From an uncultured Treponema sp. (GTDB lineage Bacteria > Spirochaetota > Spirochaetia > Treponematales > Treponemataceae), in contig CAJOPO010000349.1 of NCBI GenBank assembly GCA_905236315.1, positions 1-6,552 on the forward strand: a DNA stretch of 6,552 bases, written 5' to 3'. Below are positions 1-6,471 of the stretch, piece by piece. The position numbers and the translations under genes are program-made. Under the pieces are notes generated by a model. The model made no database searches and had not been told where the DNA came from. It worked only from the letters and a program-made list of their open reading frames with translations. Each line of letters opens with the position of its first letter. Position 1 is the first letter of the stretch.

Positions 1-6
1 GCGATG

Positions 7-87
7 TTGTAAGTCGCGCTATTATAGCGACTTACAACTCGCAGGAACCTCGAAAAACTTTCTGAAAGGGAGTTTTTCGAGGTTCCC
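7..87 (+). repeat. Left copy of 81-bp inverted double-hairpin repeat
   Basis: This stretch is identical, as reverse complement, to 6472-6552 over all 81 bases. It contains two separate palindromes. Hairpin A has an 11-bp perfect stem (7-17 with 27-37, TTGTAAGTCGC / GCGACTTACAA) and a 9-base loop. Hairpin B has a 16-bp perfect stem (44-59 with 71-86, starting GGAACCTCGAAAAACT) around an 11-base loop that can pair a little further with G-U pairs. Six bases (38-43) separate them. Identity stops at base 88 on the inner side. No coding sequence, T-tract or transposase is attached. It most resembles a dispersed intergenic palindromic element; its function is unknown. Confidence 0.93.
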
Positions 88-408
88 GATACATAGTTTT
101 ACTTCTTATCATTGTCGCCCATGTGGTAACGTACAGTGGGCAAATATATACACAGCAGGGAGTGCAATCTAGCTTAAGATATAGTATTGAGTTTAATTAA
201 TAATAAAGAGGATTTTTAATTAGAAAGGGATAAGACATTTAGAAAGATGATGTATTTAAGAAAGAAAAATATACTTGAGGAACTCTCCCCCTCATATTGC
301 CTTTCAATGTCATCATCATAGCACATCGTTAAGAAAAGCGCAAGTGCTTTGTCCATCTAATGACACTGTGGGCGACCTCTTTAACTTTACAGTCTCCTTT
401 TTTTGTGA
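88..408. other. Non-coding region upstream of the terminator
   Basis: No convincing gene is visible on either strand here. A short stem GCCCA/TGGGC (117-121 with 137-141) and a small AAAGC/GCTTT hairpin near 334-349 are the only secondary structures seen. A 24-codon reading frame at 247-321 lacks a good ribosome binding site and a recognisable product. I could not find a promoter with well-spaced -35 and -10 elements. Because a strong terminator follows, part of this stretch may be transcribed, either as a small RNA or as the 3' end of a transcript entering from the left. Confidence 0.5.
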
Positions 409-448
409 GCACCGTTAGGTGCGAACAAATCCGTTTGTTCGTTTTTTT
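409..448 (+). terminator. Rho-independent terminator with tandem stems
   Basis: An 8-bp stem (422-429 CGAACAAA with 434-441 TTTGTTCG, loop TCCG) is followed directly by seven T residues (442-448), the classic intrinsic terminator form on the + strand. A second small stem, GCACC/GGTGC with loop GTTA (409-422), stacks just before it, and another T7 run lies at 398-404. No gene ends just upstream in this window, so what it terminates is unclear: a transcript from left of the window, or an unannotated small RNA. It lies about 160 bases before the next start codon and could also act as an attenuator of a long leader. Confidence 0.65.
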
Positions 449-608
449 GGCAAACTTGCAACCGAAACTTAACCTCATATTTAGCGATATTGATGAATTA
501 AAAATAAAAAATATGAAATTTACTATAACTACAGATGATGCTTCTTAATCATCACAATTCCCCAATCTTCAACTCGACATTGTATATAAAATATTGTAGT
601 ATAACAGC
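449..608. other. Upstream region of the SH3 lipoprotein gene
   Basis: This is AT-rich sequence between the terminator and the lipoprotein start. Apart from the candidate promoter at its right end I see no gene, operator or riboswitch-like fold. Confidence 0.45.
574..602 (+). promoter_or_regulatory. Candidate promoter for the SH3 lipoprotein operon
   Basis: TCGACA (574-579, five of six matches to the sigma-70 -35 consensus) and TAGTAT (597-602, four of six) are 17 bases apart. Counting seven bases past the -10 places the transcription start at about 609, the A of the start codon, so the mRNA would be leaderless or nearly so. The absence of any purine-rich Shine-Dalgarno sequence before 609 fits this. 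It is a prediction from spacing only; TATAAC at 600-605 overlaps and is an alternative -10. Confidence 0.4.
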
Positions 609-1931
609 ATGAAATTTTTGAATAAATTAATTGCTACAGTTCTTATATCATTAGTAGGCTGCATTTTTGTTTCATGTTCAGATATAATAGGCTACAGTGT
701 TGTCTTATGGAATGTGCCAGAATTAGAATTAGCAGATGGTACCATTGTTCCAGTTTATCTAAAATCTAATATTTCTAAAGTATACGTAATTACAACTCCA
801 AATTCCGAGCAAAAAGTAGAAGTTCCCTTATGGAAACTTTCTGAACCTCAGTCAAAAAAACGCGCACAGGCAACAGCTCTTTCTTATGCGGAGTATCAAG
901 GGCGGTATGCTTTGTGCATTTTAGATGGCCTACCCATACGACAAGAAACCAAAAATACTTCTCGCCAAGTTTATCGCTTACGAAAAGGAGAAATTATCCG
1001 CGTTCTTAGAAAAGGCACTGGCGACATCCCTACAAACGGAACTAAGGCATTAGAAGGGGAGTGGCTTAGAGTTCTTGCCTCTGATGGAACTGCTGGCTGG
1101 TGCTTTAGCCATAATCTTGAATTATTCGCAATGAATACAGATGGCACTTTTGAAGCAGGAAGTAACGCAGAAGTACAAGTTGCCGATGAATTGCTAGAAA
1201 AAGTGCTTGCTACTAAGTGGTATCCTGATTATTACGCAACTATGATAAGAAAAAAGCAGATAGACTTAAAATATATGAAAACTTCCTATGGCTTTGATAC
1301 AGGAAGTTATTCTGGAACAATATCATTAGTTATGGATGACGTTAATCTCTCTTATCCATATTCAGGACTTACGCGCTCTAGTTCTAGTATCTATAAATTT
1401 AATGATACGCCTTTGCAGATGACTATTCGTAACGCTGATTCTATTATTGTAAAGTATACTACGCCAGAAGGCATGGCTAAAAGTCAGAACTTTATTACAA
1501 TAAGTGATGATATAGGCACTCTTATTGCAGAAGAAAAAAATAGGCGACTAGAGGTGTACAACACTTTCCAAAAGTTAGGACCTGTGTATACAAGTTCTAA
1601 CTATGGCCAGCTAACTTTTACAGGCAATGGCTCATTTAGATGGCGAGGCTATGATGTGCTTGTTCCTTCTGTTATAAGACAGGGGCTTTCTGGGGAAGGC
1701 AGCATAGAAGTAAAATACTTTTTACCTTCTTCGTTAGAGGGAGCGTGGGATGGTATTCTTACTTTTTATTTTAATGGTTATGACGAAGTAAACTTCTTGT
1801 ACAAAAAAGAAGCAAATGGTTTCCGTATGTGTGCCGCTCGCGTTACCACAACTACTGATATGATGACGGGTAGAGATAATACTAATATTTCTCAGTCTTC
1901 TAGTGCCCAAGTTATTGTATTCCATAACTAA
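609..1931 (+). CDS. SH3-domain lipoprotein
   Basis: This is a 440-residue secreted protein. A basic N-terminus and hydrophobic core (residues 1-22) lead to two possible lipidation cysteines: C18 (LVGC, the better match to the lipobox) and C23 (FVSC, followed by polar Ser-Asp and therefore at a more natural end of the hydrophobic stretch). Residues about 115-175 form a bacterial SH3-like domain, with the typical pattern GEIIRVL, EWLRVLASDGTAGW and a closing hydrophobic strand. Residues 28-80 (VVLWNVPELELADGTIVPVY) look like another small beta domain, possibly a second SH3-like fold. Residues 180-440 are rich in predicted beta strand and not recognised. SH3-like domains often bind cell wall or protein ligands, but the ligand is unknown here. 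No Shine-Dalgarno precedes the ATG. The ABC-F gene follows 21 bases after the stop, so the two are probably co-transcribed. Confidence 0.85.
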   Translation: MKFLNKLIATVLISLVGCIFVSCSDIIGYSVVLWNVPELELADGTIVPVYLKSNISKVYVITTPNSEQKVEVPLWKLSEPQSKKRAQATALSYAEYQGRYALCILDGLPIRQETKNTSRQVYRLRKGEIIRVLRKGTGDIPTNGTKALEGEWLRVLASDGTAGWCFSHNLELFAMNTDGTFEAGSNAEVQVADELLEKVLATKWYPDYYATMIRKKQIDLKYMKTSYGFDTGSYSGTISLVMDDVNLSYPYSGLTRSSSSIYKFNDTPLQMTIRNADSIIVKYTTPEGMAKSQNFITISDDIGTLIAEEKNRRLEVYNTFQKLGPVYTSSNYGQLTFTGNGSFRWRGYDVLVPSVIRQGLSGEGSIEVKYFLPSSLEGAWDGILTFYFNGYDEVNFLYKKEANGFRMCAARVTTTTDMMTGRDNTNISQSSSAQVIVFHN

Positions 1932-1952
1932 AGGAATCATTAAGGGTTTTAT

Positions 1953-3914
1953 ATGGCTTTTATACAGTTTTCTAAAGTTAGTCTTGCCTTTGGCAATAGA
2001 GATATATTAAAAGATGTTTCTGTAAATTTACAAACAGGAACAAAGGCTGCTCTTACAGGTGCAAATGGAGCAGGTAAGTCTACCCTTATAAAGATAATGG
2101 CAGGTTTAGTGGAGCCTGACTCTGGAGAGCGTGTAATACAAAAAGACTCTCGCATTGCATATTTACCGCAGAGTGGTTTAGTTCATAAGGAGAATACTCT
2201 AAAAGAAGAAGCGGATAAGGCTTTTGCGTGGGGCTACCAAATACAAAAGCAAGCAGACAGCTTAGGCGAGCAAATGGCAAATGCTACAGACGAGGTAGCT
2301 TCAAGGCTTGCCGAAGAACAGTCTTTACTACTTTCAAAGTTAGAAGACTCTGGTTGGTACAGAAGAGAGGCTTTAGCAGAACAAGTCCTCATAGGATTAG
2401 GATTTACTAGAGAAGATTTTTGTAAGCAAACAGATGCCTTTTCGGGTGGGTGGCAAATGCGCATAGCACTTGCAAAAGCCCTAATGTGTTCTCCAGATAT
2501 TCTTTTATTAGATGAACCTACTAATTATTTGGATATAGAAGCGCGAAATTGGCTAGAAAAGTTTCTTGCAGAATATAAGGGTGGCTTTTTACTAGTTAGC
2601 CATGATAGATACTTTTTAGACCACACTATAAATGAAGTGTATGAACTTTTTAATGGAGATTTAAAGCGTTATCCTGGTAATTTTAGTCATTACGAAGAAG
2701 TGCGTAAAACAGAACTTGCAACCCTCATGGCTGAATATGAACAGCAGCAGCAAGAAATCCATCATTTAGAAGATTTTATCCGCCGCTTTGGTGCAAAAGC
2801 CACAAAGGCATCTCAGGCTCAAGAAAGACAAAAAATGCTAGATAAGATAGTCCGCATAGAGATTCCAGAAAGCCTAAAGAAAATACATTTTACATTTCCG
2901 CCTGCTCCTCATTCAGGACGCATTGTACTAACATTAGACAAACTTTGTAAATCTTATGACAACAAAGTGAATGTCATTAACAATTTGGATTTAGTTTTAG
3001 AAAAGGGAGAACGACTTGTGGTTGCGGGGCGAAACGGAGCGGGTAAGTCTACGCTTTTGCGCATTGTAGCGGGCATGGATAAATCTTTTACTGGCACTGT
3101 AAAACTTGGTGAAGGAGTATCAGTTGGATACTTCTCTCAGGATAGTGCAGAAAAAATAACTGGCAGTGAAAGCATACTAGACCGCTTAGAAAGTCGCTGT
3201 CCTTTAGAACTAATTCCCAAAGCTAGAGATATGCTAGGTGCCTTTTTATTTCGTGGAGATGATGTATTTAAAAGCATAGATGTGCTTAGTGGTGGGGAAA
3301 AAAGCCGTATAGCCTTGCTAGAACTTCTTTTGCGCCCTGTAAACTTGCTTGTTCTAGATGAACCTACAAACCATTTAGACATACATTCTAAAGATGTTTT
3401 ACTAGAAGCTCTAAAAGATTTTGGAGGGACTGTTATATTTGTAAGCCACGACAGAGGCTTTATAGAAGACCTTTCTACTCGTGTATTGGAACTAAAGAGT
3501 TCTTCTAATCAAAACGGCTCTTATAGAATCTTTCCCGGTGATTATCGCTATTATATGCAAAGGTTAGAGGAAGAAGCATCTGTTGAACAAAACACGCTTT
3601 CTAAAACCTCTAAAACCTCTAAAGCACAAGAAAAAGAAGATAATATTCAAAAGTCTGCAACCAAGCAGTCTTGGGAAGACCAAAAGAAAGCACAGGCAGA
3701 GCGTAGAAAGCTAGAAAAAGAAGTAGAAAAGCTAGAACAAAAGATTACCGAGTTGGAAGAGAAGAAAGCTGCTTTGGAGCAACAACTTTCTTCTCCAGAG
3801 GTATATAGCAATGGAGAAAAAGCAAAATCTGTGCAAAAGCAAATAGATTCCGTTGTGCAAGAATTAGAAGAAACTAATACTAAATGGGAAAGCCTTGCAG
3901 AACAAGTAGTTTAA
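1953..3914 (+). CDS. ABC-F family ATPase, YheS-like translation factor
   Basis: This is a 653-residue cytoplasmic protein with two ABC ATPase domains and no membrane segment. Domain 1 has Walker A GANGAGKST (36-44), signature FSGGWQ (163-168), Walker B with D187/E188, and switch H217. Domain 2 has Walker A GRNGAGKST (359-367), signature LSGGEKS (445-451), Walker B with D469/E470, and H499. All catalytic residues are intact. The linker (about 250-320) carries FGAKATKASQAQERQKML, very close to the tRNA-facing linker of YheS-type ABC-F proteins. A charged coiled coil (about 572-653) matches the C-terminal extension of YheS/YdiF, and the length fits that family. Such proteins bind the ribosomal E site and help stalled or slow translation; the exact role varies. 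The linker does not look like the long one of antibiotic-resistance members. A Shine-Dalgarno-like AAGGG (1942-1946) lies 6 bases before the ATG. A 9-bp tandem repeat (3600-3626) encodes SKTSKTSKA just before the coiled coil. Confidence 0.95.
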   Translation: MAFIQFSKVSLAFGNRDILKDVSVNLQTGTKAALTGANGAGKSTLIKIMAGLVEPDSGERVIQKDSRIAYLPQSGLVHKENTLKEEADKAFAWGYQIQKQADSLGEQMANATDEVASRLAEEQSLLLSKLEDSGWYRREALAEQVLIGLGFTREDFCKQTDAFSGGWQMRIALAKALMCSPDILLLDEPTNYLDIEARNWLEKFLAEYKGGFLLVSHDRYFLDHTINEVYELFNGDLKRYPGNFSHYEEVRKTELATLMAEYEQQQQEIHHLEDFIRRFGAKATKASQAQERQKMLDKIVRIEIPESLKKIHFTFPPAPHSGRIVLTLDKLCKSYDNKVNVINNLDLVLEKGERLVVAGRNGAGKSTLLRIVAGMDKSFTGTVKLGEGVSVGYFSQDSAEKITGSESILDRLESRCPLELIPKARDMLGAFLFRGDDVFKSIDVLSGGEKSRIALLELLLRPVNLLVLDEPTNHLDIHSKDVLLEALKDFGGTVIFVSHDRGFIEDLSTRVLELKSSSNQNGSYRIFPGDYRYYMQRLEEEASVEQNTLSKTSKTSKAQEKEDNIQKSATKQSWEDQKKAQAERRKLEKEVEKLEQKITELEEKKAALEQQLSSPEVYSNGEKAKSVQKQIDSVVQELEETNTKWESLAEQVV

Positions 3915-3946
3915 AACTATTAGTTTAAAACTATTAGTTTAAAACT
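3908..3946. repeat. Three-copy 14-bp palindromic repeat at convergent stops
   Basis: The 11-base near-palindrome AGTTTAAAACT occurs three times (3908-3918, 3922-3932, 3936-3946), separated by ATT, giving a 14-bp period. The first copy contains the TAA stop of the ABC-F gene (3912-3914). The third contains the stop of the oppositely oriented dehydrogenase gene (3939-3941 on the minus strand). Neighbouring copies can fold into an AT-only hairpin with one A-A mismatch, but no T-tract follows on either strand, so it is at best a weak terminator. No other terminator lies between the two genes. Confidence 0.9.
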
Positions 3947-5573
3947 CCTCTGTTTGCGCTATTATAGTGCATTGCTTAATTCCGTCCATTGCACTACTTA
4001 CAATGCCTCCCGCATACCCACTGCCTTCCCCAGCAGGATATAGTCCTTTTATAAAGGGGTTTTGTCCTGTAGTTTTATCTCTTAAAATCCTAACTGGTGT
4101 ACTAGTTCTTGTTTCAGAAGCCACTAGTAAGGCATCCTTACTTATAAAGCCCCTTATAGTTTTATTAGCCTGCTTAAATGCCATTTCTAGTCTGTTTTCT
4201 ATGTGTGCAGGAAGCCAGTCATCTAGTCTGCTAGAAACAATGCCTGGAGCATAGCTTGTTTTAGGCAAGGAAAGGCTTTCTTTATGCGAGAGAAAATCTT
4301 CTAACCTTTGGGCAGGTGCTTTTTGCCCGCTGCCATGTAGAAAAGTGATATGTTCAAAGGCTTCCCTCCATAAAAGCCCTGCAATAGCATTTTGTTCCAT
4401 ATTATCTAAAGACATATCGAGAGAACACTGCTTTACTAAAAGAGGAATATCTTCAGGATATATTTCTACAACAAAGGCTGCGTTGCTCCATGCACTGTTC
4501 CTGCCTGCAGCAGACATTCCGTTTATTACGATTTGTTCTTCTTTTGTGGCACTAGGCACTATAAAACCACCTGGACACATACAAAAGCTATATACCCCAC
4601 GTCCTTCTTGCTGACTTGTAAAGCGATATTCTGCTGCCCCTAGTTGTTTAGAAATGTCTTTACTATGATACATAGCATTGTCTATAATATAGCGAGGGTG
4701 TTCTACCCGTACTCCTACAGCAAAGGTCTTTGCTTCTAGTGCTAGAGGTTCTATTTTGTGCAGCATGGTATAAACATCTACTGAAGAATGACCTGTTGCA
4801 AGTAAAACAGAATTAGCTAGTATTTCTGAAGTTTGCCCTGTTTTTGTGTCTTGTACTTTTATCCCTTTTATGCAGTTTTCTTCTATTAATAAGTCTATAC
4901 ATTTAGTGCAAAAGTGAAACTCTGCTCCTAGTTCTAGTAATTTTTCCCTCATTGCTGTTATTACATTAGGAAGTTTATCAGTTCCTATGTGGGGGTGGGC
5001 ATCTGTTAGTATCTTGCTATCTGCTCCAAAATGATTAAATATTTGTAGAACTAAAGGAATGTTACCTCGCTTATTACTACGTGTATATAATTTTCCATCG
5101 CTAAATGTGCCAGCCCCGCCTTCTCCAAAGCAGTAGTTGCTGTTTGCATCCACAACACCCTTTGTGCTTATTTCAGCAATGGTTCTTTTCCTAAAAGACG
5201 CTTCTTCCCCGCGCTCTATTATTATTGGCTTAATGCCGTGTTCTAAGAGAGTAAACGCTCCAAATAAACCTGCAGGTCCAGAGCCTACTATTATGACTTT
5301 TTTATTAGGATTTGCACTAAGCCAGTGGGGAATAAATTTATCTTCGCTTTGCTCACTAGGCTTTTCTCCTATATAGGCTTTGTAGCGCATTACAAGTTTT
5401 ACTTTACCATGACGCGCATCTATGGACTTCTTTTGGCAAACAAAGTATGTGTCTGTTTTATCTATTCTTTCATTCGGAAAGGTCTTTTTTAGCTCTTCAA
5501 AAAGTTTTTTTTGTATAAAGCTGTCATTATTTTGCATGTTGCTAGGAAGCGTTATAGTAATGTCTTTTATCAT
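3939..5573 (-). CDS. FAD-dependent dehydrogenase (COG2509-like)
   Basis: This is a 544-residue soluble flavoprotein counted from the ATG at 5573. Residues 1-85 form the small N-terminal alpha/beta domain of this family, beginning MIKDITITLPSN. A Rossmann motif KVIIVGSGPAG (about 92-102) with acidic E120 at the end of the second strand binds the ADP part of FAD. FGEGGAGTFSDGKLYT (149-164) is the family signature, and a second FAD-contact motif GLYPAGEGSGYAGGI lies at 510-524. The substrate of this widespread family is not established. The frame stays open to an ATG at 5639, but the extra 22 residues (MQFLLLFCKNWNNFFYKCKI...) do not match the family's usual start and would cover the probable promoter, so I prefer 5573. 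There is no Shine-Dalgarno; TAAAAT ends 7 bases before the ATG. The gene converges on the ABC-F gene with 24 bases between stops and diverges from the small lipoprotein gene. Confidence 0.92.
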   Translation of the reverse strand: MIKDITITLPSNMQNNDSFIQKKLFEELKKTFPNERIDKTDTYFVCQKKSIDARHGKVKLVMRYKAYIGEKPSEQSEDKFIPHWLSANPNKKVIIVGSGPAGLFGAFTLLEHGIKPIIIERGEEASFRKRTIAEISTKGVVDANSNYCFGEGGAGTFSDGKLYTRSNKRGNIPLVLQIFNHFGADSKILTDAHPHIGTDKLPNVITAMREKLLELGAEFHFCTKCIDLLIEENCIKGIKVQDTKTGQTSEILANSVLLATGHSSVDVYTMLHKIEPLALEAKTFAVGVRVEHPRYIIDNAMYHSKDISKQLGAAEYRFTSQQEGRGVYSFCMCPGGFIVPSATKEEQIVINGMSAAGRNSAWSNAAFVVEIYPEDIPLLVKQCSLDMSLDNMEQNAIAGLLWREAFEHITFLHGSGQKAPAQRLEDFLSHKESLSLPKTSYAPGIVSSRLDDWLPAHIENRLEMAFKQANKTIRGFISKDALLVASETRTSTPVRILRDKTTGQNPFIKGLYPAGEGSGYAGGIVSSAMDGIKQCTIIAQTEEF

Positions 5574-5580
5574 AATGAGG

Positions 5581-5609
5581 ATTTTACACTTATAAAAGAA
5601 ATTATTCCA
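5581..5609 (-). promoter_or_regulatory. Candidate promoter for the dehydrogenase
   Basis: On the minus strand TAAAAT (5586-5581) matches the -10 consensus at five of six positions and ends seven bases before the ATG at 5573, which would start transcription at or next to the start codon. The -35 region at 5609-5604 reads TGGAAT, a weak match. TTGTAA with TATAAG slightly upstream is an alternative pair with a 19-base spacer. Confidence 0.35.
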
Positions 5610-5649
5610 GTTCTTACAAAAAAGTAGTAAAAACTGCACTTGGTAAGCA

Positions 5650-5655
5650 TATTAT
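5650..5655 (+). promoter_or_regulatory. Candidate -10 element for the small lipoprotein
   Basis: TATTAT matches the -10 consensus at five of six positions and lies exactly as far from its ATG as TAGTAT does from the ATG at 609. No convincing -35 is found 16-18 bases upstream. Transcription would start at about 5662, giving a leaderless mRNA. Confidence 0.35.
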
Positions 5656-5661
5656 AACGGT

Positions 5662-6231
5662 ATGAAAATAAAAAAGATTTTATCCATAATAGAGTGGACG
5701 GTGTATGTAGTGTTGTTCTTGCTATTTGCTTGTGCCGTTTCTTGCACAACCCTTTCCTGTTGCTTTGTGCAAGATAGTCAAATAGAAGAGTTTTCTATGC
5801 CACAAAATGTGGAAAATGTGGACTATTGGCTAGTGTTCTACTCTGACGGTAAGAATGATTTTGGCAGTGAGGGGCGCAGGGTAAAATCCGAAGAACATCT
5901 GTTTTTAGAACACACTCCTAATACTGCAACTGCTATATTGGCATACCCTGTAAAAAACGGAATACAGGAAAATCCCTATGGCACTATCCTTCCTTATAAA
6001 AGTGATTTTACAGATTTTGGTGGATTTTCTGCATATATACTTTATAGACTATACAGAGGAACCACTTGTACTAGTGAAGAAGTACAAGAGTATCTATCCT
6101 GCTTTAACTGGCAGCGTTTTATGGATTTATGCTCCCAAAGACAAAACCTCTGGACACTAGATACAGAAAAAATCATAAATGCCATAGCAACAAAATCTTT
6201 TAGGCAAACAATGCTTAAGGTAAGAAATTAA
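5662..6231 (+). CDS. Small uncharacterised lipoprotein or membrane-anchored protein
   Basis: I do not recognise this 189-residue protein. A lysine-rich N-terminus (MKIKK) is followed by a long hydrophobic segment (about 12-27). Candidate lipobox cysteines are C24 (LFAC), C28 (AVSC, the most plausible, followed by Thr-Thr) and C33 (TLSC, with C34 next to it). This suggests a lipoprotein, or otherwise a protein held by an uncleaved signal anchor with about 155 residues outside the membrane. The outer part contains tryptophans, tyrosines and a conserved-looking stretch YSDGKNDFGSEGRRVKSEEH (60-79), mixed beta then alpha in character, with cysteines at 136, 147 and 157. No enzymatic motif is visible. 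It has its own start region 88 bases from the divergent dehydrogenase start and no Shine-Dalgarno. The frame is long, complete and ends just before a hairpin cluster, which supports a real gene. Confidence 0.75.
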   Translation: MKIKKILSIIEWTVYVVLFLLFACAVSCTTLSCCFVQDSQIEEFSMPQNVENVDYWLVFYSDGKNDFGSEGRRVKSEEHLFLEHTPNTATAILAYPVKNGIQENPYGTILPYKSDFTDFGGFSAYILYRLYRGTTCTSEEVQEYLSCFNWQRFMDLCSQRQNLWTLDTEKIINAIATKSFRQTMLKVRN

Positions 6232-6243
6232 AAAAAATCAGTT

Positions 6244-6275
6244 TTCAAGGGGGTGCCCTTGAACCCCGTGTTTTT
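6244..6275 (+). terminator. Possible terminator after the small lipoprotein gene
   Basis: A perfect 8-bp stem TTCAAGGG/CCCTTGAA (6244-6251 with 6256-6263, loop GGTG) begins 12 bases after the stop codon. An overlapping, mutually exclusive stem GGGGT/ACCCC (6250-6254 with 6263-6267) is followed by GTG and five T residues. Neither is an ideal terminator on the + strand. On the minus strand the 8-bp stem is followed, after six bases, by a run of eight T, so it may work in both directions. Confidence 0.4.
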
Positions 6276-6322
6276 GGATGGGAGAAAAACCTCTACTCAG
6301 AAGCGTTTTTTTTCTCCCCTCC
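6276..6322. repeat. Imperfect hairpin with poly-A/poly-T stem
   Basis: GGGAGAAAAA (6280-6289) pairs perfectly with TTTTTCTCCC (6309-6318). The stem extends outward by GGA/TCC (6276-6278 with 6320-6322) past one mismatch. The loop is 19 bases. The right arm opens a pyrimidine-rich tract (6306-6342) with only three purines, all A. Confidence 0.7.
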
Positions 6323-6348
6323 AAACCCTCCCCTCTTTTCCAGCACTG

Positions 6349-6369
6349 CTTAGGGGCTAAGCCCCTAAG
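6349..6369. repeat. 9-bp GC-rich hairpin
   Basis: CTTAGGGGC (6349-6357) and GCCCCTAAG (6361-6369) form a perfect 9-bp stem with the three-base loop TAA. No T-tract follows on either strand, so it is not a standard terminator. Its GC content contrasts with the AT-rich surroundings and suggests an inserted palindromic repeat unit. Confidence 0.75.
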
Positions 6370-6419
6370 AACCCTAGCTTTACTTAGAAAAAACTGTAAG
6401 ATTCTTAGATTTATGTTAC

Positions 6420-6446
6420 TTTTCAAATGCTTTTCTAATTTGAAAA
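6420..6446. repeat. 9-bp AT-rich hairpin
   Basis: TTTTCAAAT (6420-6428) and ATTTGAAAA (6438-6446) form a perfect 9-bp stem around a 9-base loop. It lies 25 bases inside the right inverted repeat. It has no coding or regulatory partner that I can see. Confidence 0.6.
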
Positions 6447-6471
6447 TAAAAGAACAGTATAAATCAATTTA

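Noticed and set aside
247..321. 24-codon frame beginning with two ATG codons
   Set aside because: No convincing ribosome binding site, promoter or recognisable product; such short frames are expected by chance.
360..548. 62-codon open frame on the + strand
   Set aside because: It runs straight through the strong terminator hairpin and T-tract at 409-448, has no ribosome binding site, and its product has no recognisable domain. Most likely non-coding.
1953..3914. Antibiotic-resistance ABC-F protein
   Set aside because: The interdomain linker matches the YheS-like housekeeping type and lacks the long extended loop of typical resistance proteins; no resistance context is present.
3908..3946. 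CRISPR-like repeat array
   Set aside because: The spacers are a constant three bases (ATT) and the repeat is only 11 bases, so this is a simple tandem palindrome.
3956..3967. 12-base match (GCGCTATTATAG) to hairpin A of the inverted repeats
   Set aside because: It lies in the C-terminal coding end of the dehydrogenase, lacks the rest of the hairpin, and a match of this length is not improbable in a window this size.
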